Below are positions 59,831 through 64,000 of a stretch of 64,000 nucleotides of DNA, piece after piece. Every line of letters begins with the position of its first letter. Position 1 is the first letter of the stretch. The notes under the pieces were generated by a model. It searched no databases and had not been told where the DNA came from. It was given only the letters and a program-made list of their open reading frames with translations. Source of the stretch: Allomuricauda sp. M10 (lineage in GTDB: Bacteria; Bacteroidota; Bacteroidia; Flavobacteriales; Flavobacteriaceae). The stretch lies in NCBI RefSeq assembly GCF_020782875.1, contig NZ_JAJGBN010000001.1, positions 620,001-684,000 of the forward strand. Direction: 5' to 3'. The translations under genes and the position numbers were made by a program.

Positions 59831-60184
59831 CTATACGGTAACGACTACATATTGTCGTCCTGTTCTTTTATACCAAACCCCTCTGTATTTATAGAGTCTG
59901 CGTCCGTTCACATATACCACTTTGCTTCCTCTTGGCAAGGTGTTCACGATTACTCCACGTGGTGCGGCGCAGACCACATATTTTCTTCCCCGAGGTTTGT
60001 ACCATACGCCATCGGCATAATAAAAATTGTTGCTATTGTGCACCACAATTGTGGGACTTGAAATGGTGGTGACAACAGTTCCATATTTTGGATACACCTT
60101 CACCACGGTTCTTCTTTGTGCTTGTGCAGCCAAAATGGTTCCCAAAAAGGCAACGATAACCAAAAGTGTCTTCATACGTTTCAT
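59831..60184 (-). CDS. Small exported repeat protein (DUF6515-like)
   Basis: 117 residues; an alternative ATG is at 60175. Signal peptide (MKTLLVIVAFLGTILAAQ), then two short similar units: FYYADGVWYKPRGRKYVVC and LYKYRGVWYKRTGRQYVVV, each with a YxxGVWYK core, basic and aromatic. The same tandem core occurs in DUF6515 proteins of Gammaproteobacteria and Bacteroidota. Function unknown; it probably binds a surface component. Has its own terminator. Confidence 0.75.
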   Translation of the reverse strand: MKRMKTLLVIVAFLGTILAAQAQRRTVVKVYPKYGTVVTTISSPTIVVHNSNNFYYADGVWYKPRGRKYVVCAAPRGVIVNTLPRGSKVVYVNGRRLYKYRGVWYKRTGRQYVVVTV

Positions 60185-60241
60185 AATCTGGATTTTTATG
60201 GTTTCTGTATCTAAGACTTTATAATTTTAATATGGTTTAAT

Positions 60242-60268
60242 AAAAAAAGAGCCAATTTGGCTCTTTTC
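60242..60268 (-). terminator. Terminator downstream of the ECF-sensor gene
   Basis: AAAAGAGCC/GGCTCTTTT stem with a short loop and T-run on the reverse strand, 26 bases past the stop at 60294. It ends the sigma operon at 61836. Confidence 0.85.
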
Positions 60269-60293
60269 TTGTTTTTTGTTGATTTAGAATAGG

Positions 60294-60734
60294 TTATCCA
60301 CCCCCTCGACGTTTTTGATAGGTTTGTAGCAATTGCTTCTTAAAATCTTCTTCTGCCTTGATGAGCAACAGTACTTTTTTGGCTGGAATCACTTTTCTAA
60401 TATCCCCAATGAATTGCTGTTCAGCATTGTGGCGTTCGTTTTGAAGGGAAAGCAGATTGTTCAACAGTTCTTCCGAATCTGCATCCGATAGCCCTTGTGC
60501 CATAGAAATTTTGGATTGCAATTCGGCGCGTTCCCGTCTCCGGATGTTTTCCAAAACATCTTCATGTTCGTTATAAATGGGCCAGAATTGCTGGGCTTCC
60601 TTACTGGTCAAACCTACCTTTTCGGTAATAAAGGCCACTTTAAGGGTTTTGATGCGATCCCTTACCGGTCCTTGGGCCTGCATCCAAAAGGTGCCGATCA
60701 AAAATGCGATCAGTATGGGTATTTTTTTACTCAT
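60294..60734 (-). CDS. Sensor of ECF-type sigma factor (LTxxQ-like periplasmic protein)
   Basis: 146 residues from the ATG at 60734, eight bases inside the previous gene; the frame can start at a TTG at 60740. Signal peptide (MSKKIPILIAFLIGTFWMQA), then a helical domain with FITEKVGLTSKEAQQFWPIY, RRRERAELQSKISMAQGLSD and FIGDIRKVIPAKKVLLLIKA. The pattern LTSKEAQQFW and V-IPAKKVLLL resembles LTxxQ/Spy-type chaperones; flavobacterial members are annotated sensor of ECF-type sigma factor. Ends in RRGGG. Confidence 0.85.
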   Translation of the reverse strand: MSKKIPILIAFLIGTFWMQAQGPVRDRIKTLKVAFITEKVGLTSKEAQQFWPIYNEHEDVLENIRRRERAELQSKISMAQGLSDADSEELLNNLLSLQNERHNAEQQFIGDIRKVIPAKKVLLLIKAEEDFKKQLLQTYQKRRGGG

Positions 60735-61260
60735 AATCAATGTATTCTATGTTTAGGTCTCTTAGGTCGTCAACATTGGCATCAAGATATTCCAAAATGA
60801 CTTCGCCGCTAAGATCATCTTCCAAAATGTCGTTCAATTGAACGTTTTCAAAAGAGACCATTTCGGCCAGTTCATAGGAGCTCATCCCAATACGGTTGTT
60901 GTCAAAGTAGGCATCAATTTCGGTATTCGCCAAATCATCAAAAGTAACAGGTGAAGTCTCTGTTTTCCAATTGAATCCAAAGATTAGCAGGAAAACAGCA
61001 GCTATGGCGGCCGCTCCGTAATATATTTTCCTGTACGATTTAAGCTGAATTACCTTGCCCTTTTCTTCAGTGGTTCTAGACAAAATTTTAGGAGTTAGAC
61101 CATCAAAATAGCTTTCTGGCACACCAAAACCATCCGTTTTCGGGATGATGGACTTCGTTTCGCTGCCCGTTTCTTGTTGGATTCTGGCCATCAAACGTTC
61201 GTTGAAGTTTTCAAAGAAACCTTCAGGGGTGTTAAAGCTATTTTTTTTGTCCTTTTTCAT
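60727..61260 (-). CDS. Membrane-anchored probable anti-sigma protein
   Basis: 177 residues, no clear family. Cytoplasmic N-half with FNTPEGFFENFNERLMARIQ, a repeat-like VPESYFDGLTPKILSRTTEE, one transmembrane helix (about 78-95, YYGAAAIAAVFLLIFGF), then an acidic periplasmic tail (ELAEMVSFENVQLNDILEDD). Position between the ECF sigma gene and the ECF-sensor gene, and the FDNFxxxF-TM layout, indicate an anti-sigma factor. Not the RskA type seen at 19.4 kb. Confidence 0.8.
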   Translation of the reverse strand: MKKDKKNSFNTPEGFFENFNERLMARIQQETGSETKSIIPKTDGFGVPESYFDGLTPKILSRTTEEKGKVIQLKSYRKIYYGAAAIAAVFLLIFGFNWKTETSPVTFDDLANTEIDAYFDNNRIGMSSYELAEMVSFENVQLNDILEDDLSGEVILEYLDANVDDLRDLNIEYIDYE

Positions 61261-61293
61261 GATATGGTTTTGACATCAATTTTTGCCAAAGGT

Positions 61294-61836
61294 TTAATCT
61301 GCTTTAAGATACGTTTCAATTTTCTTTACCGCCAAATGGTAGGAAGCTTTTAGTGCACCCACGGACGTCTCCAGTACCTCCGATATATCCTCATATTTCA
61401 TTTCCTGGAAATACTTCATGGTAAAGACCAGCTTCTGCTTATCTGGGAGTTCGGCCAATGCTTTTTGCAATTTGAGTTGGATCTCGTCCCCTTCAAAATA
61501 CACATCGGCCTCCAAGTTTTTTACCATACGGTCCTTGAGTTCTTGGTCACCAATCCCCATTTTTTTTGATTTTTGCTTCAAAAAAGTAAGGGATTCATTG
61601 GTGGCAATCCGGTACAACCAGGAGTACAATTTGCTATCTCCTTTAAACCCATCAATGTTTTTATATACTTTGATGAAGGTGTTCTGCAAAACATCATCGG
61701 CATCGTCATGATCCAGTACAATCCTTCGGATATGCCAATAGAGGCGTTCTTTGTAAGTGTTCACCAACACCTCAAAGGCCTTTGCCTGGCTATTTTTGTC
61801 CTTAAGTTCTTGTACTAAGGTTTCCTCAGCGATCAA
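61294..61836 (-). CDS. ECF RNA polymerase sigma factor (second locus)
   Basis: 180 residues. Sigma2 with NTYKERLYWHIRRIVLDHDD, ADDVLQNTFIKVYKNIDGFK and LYSWLYRIATNESLTFLKQK; sigma4 with PDKQKLVFTMKYFQEMKYED and ISEVLETSVGALKASYHLAV. The frame starts at a TTG at 61836; no ATG lies in the preceding codons and the N-terminal sequence IAEETLVQELKDK fits. Likely controlled by the anti-sigma at 60727. Target genes not visible. Confidence 0.93.
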   Translation of the reverse strand: MIAEETLVQELKDKNSQAKAFEVLVNTYKERLYWHIRRIVLDHDDADDVLQNTFIKVYKNIDGFKGDSKLYSWLYRIATNESLTFLKQKSKKMGIGDQELKDRMVKNLEADVYFEGDEIQLKLQKALAELPDKQKLVFTMKYFQEMKYEDISEVLETSVGALKASYHLAVKKIETYLKAD

Positions 61837-61889
61837 TGGTCTGCGTAATTTGATACTTTGACTAAGGTAAGGGGAAAAGGTTTAATTAT

Positions 61890-62199
61890 TCAATGGACAA
61901 TTATCAATTAGCAATGAACAATAATCAATTAACAATTGCCTGCCTTGTCATTCTGAGCAAAGCGAAGAATCTCAACACGGCAGAATTAGTTTTAGATGCT
62001 TCACAGTGTTCAGTATGACATTTTGAACCAAATTATTCTTCTGTCATTCTGAACGTCCCGATAGCTATCGGGACGAAGAATCTCTTTTCGTGACGATTCA
62101 ATTGAGATGCTTCACGGCGTTCAGCATGACATTTTAGGGCTAGATTATTCTACTGTCATTCTGAACGTCCCGATAGCTATCGGGACGAAGAATCTCTAG
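61890..62199. repeat. Dispersed repeat block, inverted relative to 46.5 kb
   Basis: The 375-base gap between the sigma gene and the ABC transporter has no gene. It contains two units of about 112 bases, each with TGTCATTCTGAACGTCCC and the perfect palindrome GTCCCGATAGCTATCGGGAC (62055-62074 and 62167-62186), plus GATGCTTCACGGCGTTCAGC which is the complement of a sequence in copy A at 46.5 kb. The AATTATCAATTA motif opens it. Confidence 0.85.
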
Positions 62200-62211
62200 T
62201 TTACTAATTTA

Positions 62212-64000
62212 TTAAATGCCGAACGACTGCATCTCCACCAGTTTTTTGTAACTGTTCTGTACTTTCATAAGCTCTTCATGGGTGCCTTGTTCCACAATTT
62301 TTCCTTTGCTCATGACCACAATGGTATCGGCATTTTGGATGGTAGATAGGCGGTGTGCAATGACGATTGAAGTGCGGTTCTGCATCATTTTTTCCAACGC
62401 ATCCTGTACCAATCGTTCGCTTTCGGTATCGAGGGCCGAAGTAGCCTCGTCCAAGATCATGATCGGTGGATTTTTGAGTACGGCCCTGGCAATGGATAGT
62501 CGCTGTTTTTGACCGCCACTCAATTTATTTCCGCTGTCACCAATATTGGTGTCATAACCATGGGGGAGGTCCATGATAAATTCGTGGGCATTGGCCACTT
62601 TGGCGGCCGCCACAATTTCTTCCATGCTGGCATTTTCTTTGCCCAGGGCGATGTTATTTTTCACAGAATCATTGAAAAGGATGGAATCTTGGGTCACCAA
62701 TCCCATAAGTCCGCGAAGGGATTTTTTGGTAATATCCTTGATGTTGGTGCCATCTATCAAGATCTCACCTTTGTTAACATCATAGAATCGGGTGACCAAA
62801 TTGGCCAAGGTACTTTTTCCACTTCCAGATTGACCCACCAATGCAACGGTCTTGCCTTTTTCAACCTTAAGGTTGAAATCCTTCAACACGTAATCATTTT
62901 CATATTTGAAACCGATATTGCTCAACTCGATACCCGAGTTGAAATCCGATTTCTCGATAGCTCCATCTTTGTCCTTGATCGGATTTTCGGATTCCAGAAT
63001 TTCCAATACCCGTTCTGCGGCGGAATTACCCTTTTTAACCCCGTAAGAAGCTTTGCTAATGGCTTTGGCTGGGGTTAGGATATTGAAGGCAAGTCCCATA
63101 TAGGTAATGAATGAAGCTGGATCCAAATCATTTTCAATAAGTACCATATGCCCACCATACCATAGCAACACACCAAAAACTACAATCCCAAGGAATTCAC
63201 TGATGGGAGAGGAAAGGTTTTGTCTGTTCAACAAGGAATTGGAAAATTTAAAAAAGCGATCGGTTGATTTTTTAAAAGTGCTGTAGAACTTAGATTCCGC
63301 ATTGAAAGCCTTGATTACCTTAAGTCCTCCCAAGGTTTCCTCTACAATGGACAAAAATTCGCCTTGTTCCTTTTGTACCTTGTCCGATTTTCGTTTCAAG
63401 GATTTACCAATTCTTGAAATCAACATCCCCGCGATGGGAATGAAAATAAATACAAAAATGGTCAGTTTTACACTGATCAGGAACATCACGATAATGGTAA
63501 ACAAAATAGTAAGGGGTTCCCGGACAATCAGTTCTAAAACGGACAAAAGGGAATGCTGAATTTCCAACACATCGGAAGTGATTCGCGCGATAACATCTCC
63601 TTTTCGTTTTTCGGAGAAGTAGGAAATCGGCAAATCCACAATTTTCTCGTACATCTTATTACGGATATCCTTGAGTACGCCATTCCTTAAAAAGGTGATG
63701 TAATACATGGCCAAGTAGTTGAAGACATTTTTCAAGAAGAACAAGGCCAATATCAACCCGATTGCCAGCAAAAGTCCCTTCATGGGATCATCTCCTGAAA
63801 ACTGGGTCACTTTATAACCCATGTAATCCGTAAAATAATCTTTAAGTTTTCCTATGCCTTGATATGTTGGTGGGCTGGTAACGCTTTTGGTTTTGTCGAA
63901 CAGCACATTCAACATCGGAATTAAAGCAGCATAGGACAATGCACTGAAAAGCGCATATAAAATGTTGAAGAAAATATTCAAATACCCAAATTTGCGGTAA
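62212..64000 (-). CDS. MsbA-like ABC transporter ATP-binding/permease (partial 5' end)
   Basis: About 595 residues visible; the frame runs through the right edge (reading ...RKFGYLNIFFN...), so the true start is a few to about 20 codons outside. Six transmembrane helices (about 1-310) and a nucleotide-binding domain with Walker A GQSGSGKST, LSGGQKQRLSIARAVLK, Walker B IMILDEATSALD and switch His (IVIAHRLSTIQ). Half-size exporter forming a homodimer. MsbA flips lipid A; in Bacteroidota such proteins are assigned to lipid A or drug export by similarity. Confidence 0.9.
   Translation of the reverse strand, partial: YRKFGYLNIFFNILYALFSALSYAALIPMLNVLFDKTKSVTSPPTYQGIGKLKDYFTDYMGYKVTQFSGDDPMKGLLLAIGLILALFFLKNVFNYLAMYYITFLRNGVLKDIRNKMYEKIVDLPISYFSEKRKGDVIARITSDVLEIQHSLLSVLELIVREPLTILFTIIVMFLISVKLTIFVFIFIPIAGMLISRIGKSLKRKSDKVQKEQGEFLSIVEETLGGLKVIKAFNAESKFYSTFKKSTDRFFKFSNSLLNRQNLSSPISEFLGIVVFGVLLWYGGHMVLIENDLDPASFITYMGLAFNILTPAKAISKASYGVKKGNSAAERVLEILESENPIKDKDGAIEKSDFNSGIELSNIGFKYENDYVLKDFNLKVEKGKTVALVGQSGSGKSTLANLVTRFYDVNKGEILIDGTNIKDITKKSLRGLMGLVTQDSILFNDSVKNNIALGKENASMEEIVAAAKVANAHEFIMDLPHGYDTNIGDSGNKLSGGQKQRLSIARAVLKNPPIMILDEATSALDTESERLVQDALEKMMQNRTSIVIAHRLSTIQNADTIVVMSKGKIVEQGTHEELMKVQNSYKKLVEMQSFGI

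Noticed and set aside
62212..63981. Complete ABC transporter gene starting at 63981
   Set aside because: The codon at 63981 is TTG and the frame remains open to the window edge with sequence fitting the family, so the gene is cut, not complete.

Overview
This window is a chromosomal segment from a member of the Bacteroidota, most likely a marine Flavobacteriaceae of the Muricauda/Allomuricauda type. The class-level placement is well supported: there is a PorP/SprF family outer-membrane protein, a TonB receptor with a carboxypeptidase-like N-terminus, a LytTR/2TM regulatory locus, a fused OtsA-OtsB protein next to GH15, a single-chain PurL, many SPII lipoproteins, and promoter-like sites of the form TTG-N17-19-TAnnTTTG. 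The genus is a guess. I see no rRNA, tRNA, CRISPR array, prophage or transposase. Both ends cut a gene: an OxyR-like regulator on the left and an MsbA-like ABC transporter on the right.

Layout. 1-8 kb: OxyR-like regulator, DUF2141 protein, TonB receptor, DoxX, a GNAT, an orphan PorP/SprF protein with a SPOR-like tail, and PaiB. 8-12.7 kb: an exported TPR protein, a LytS-type histidine kinase ending in a 2TM domain, five consecutive small stand-alone 2TM proteins, and a LytTR response regulator. This is the most unusual locus here. 12.8-19.4 kb: LETM1-related protein, a DUF4331 protein split into two exported halves plus a TPR lipoprotein, MscS, CorA, OmpW-like. 19.4-22.9 kb: an ECF sigma/anti-sigma pair, small GNAT and 4Fe-4S proteins, YceI, DUF2490.

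22.9-35.8 kb is a same-strand block of exported hydrolases: S9 peptidase, three amidohydrolases (one fused to a beta-propeller), YdeI-like, M1 and M28 peptidases, and a propeller/SnoaL protein that overlaps otsAB. 35.8-39.9 kb is a divergent trehalose module (OtsA-OtsB fusion and GH15). 40-48.7 kb is a beta-oxidation regulon: acyl-CoA ligase, MarR with a perfect 26-bp palindrome upstream, then a FadN-FadA-FadE-like set as in Bacillus, interrupted by a four-helix-bundle gene. 48.8-64 kb: purL carrying two in-frame copies of a dispersed repeat, a RhuM-Doc fusion, M20 amidohydrolase, AraC, SDR, an RsmB-like methyltransferase, a BNR lipoprotein, a second ECF sigma locus, and the ABC exporter.

Several short repeat families recur between genes (about 10.0, 46.5-46.9, 55.5 and 61.9-62.2 kb), and one of them also lies inside purL. 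The strongest leads are the five-member 2TM array bracketed by its kinase and regulator, the repeat-derived insertions in purL, the split DUF4331 operon and the MarR palindrome.
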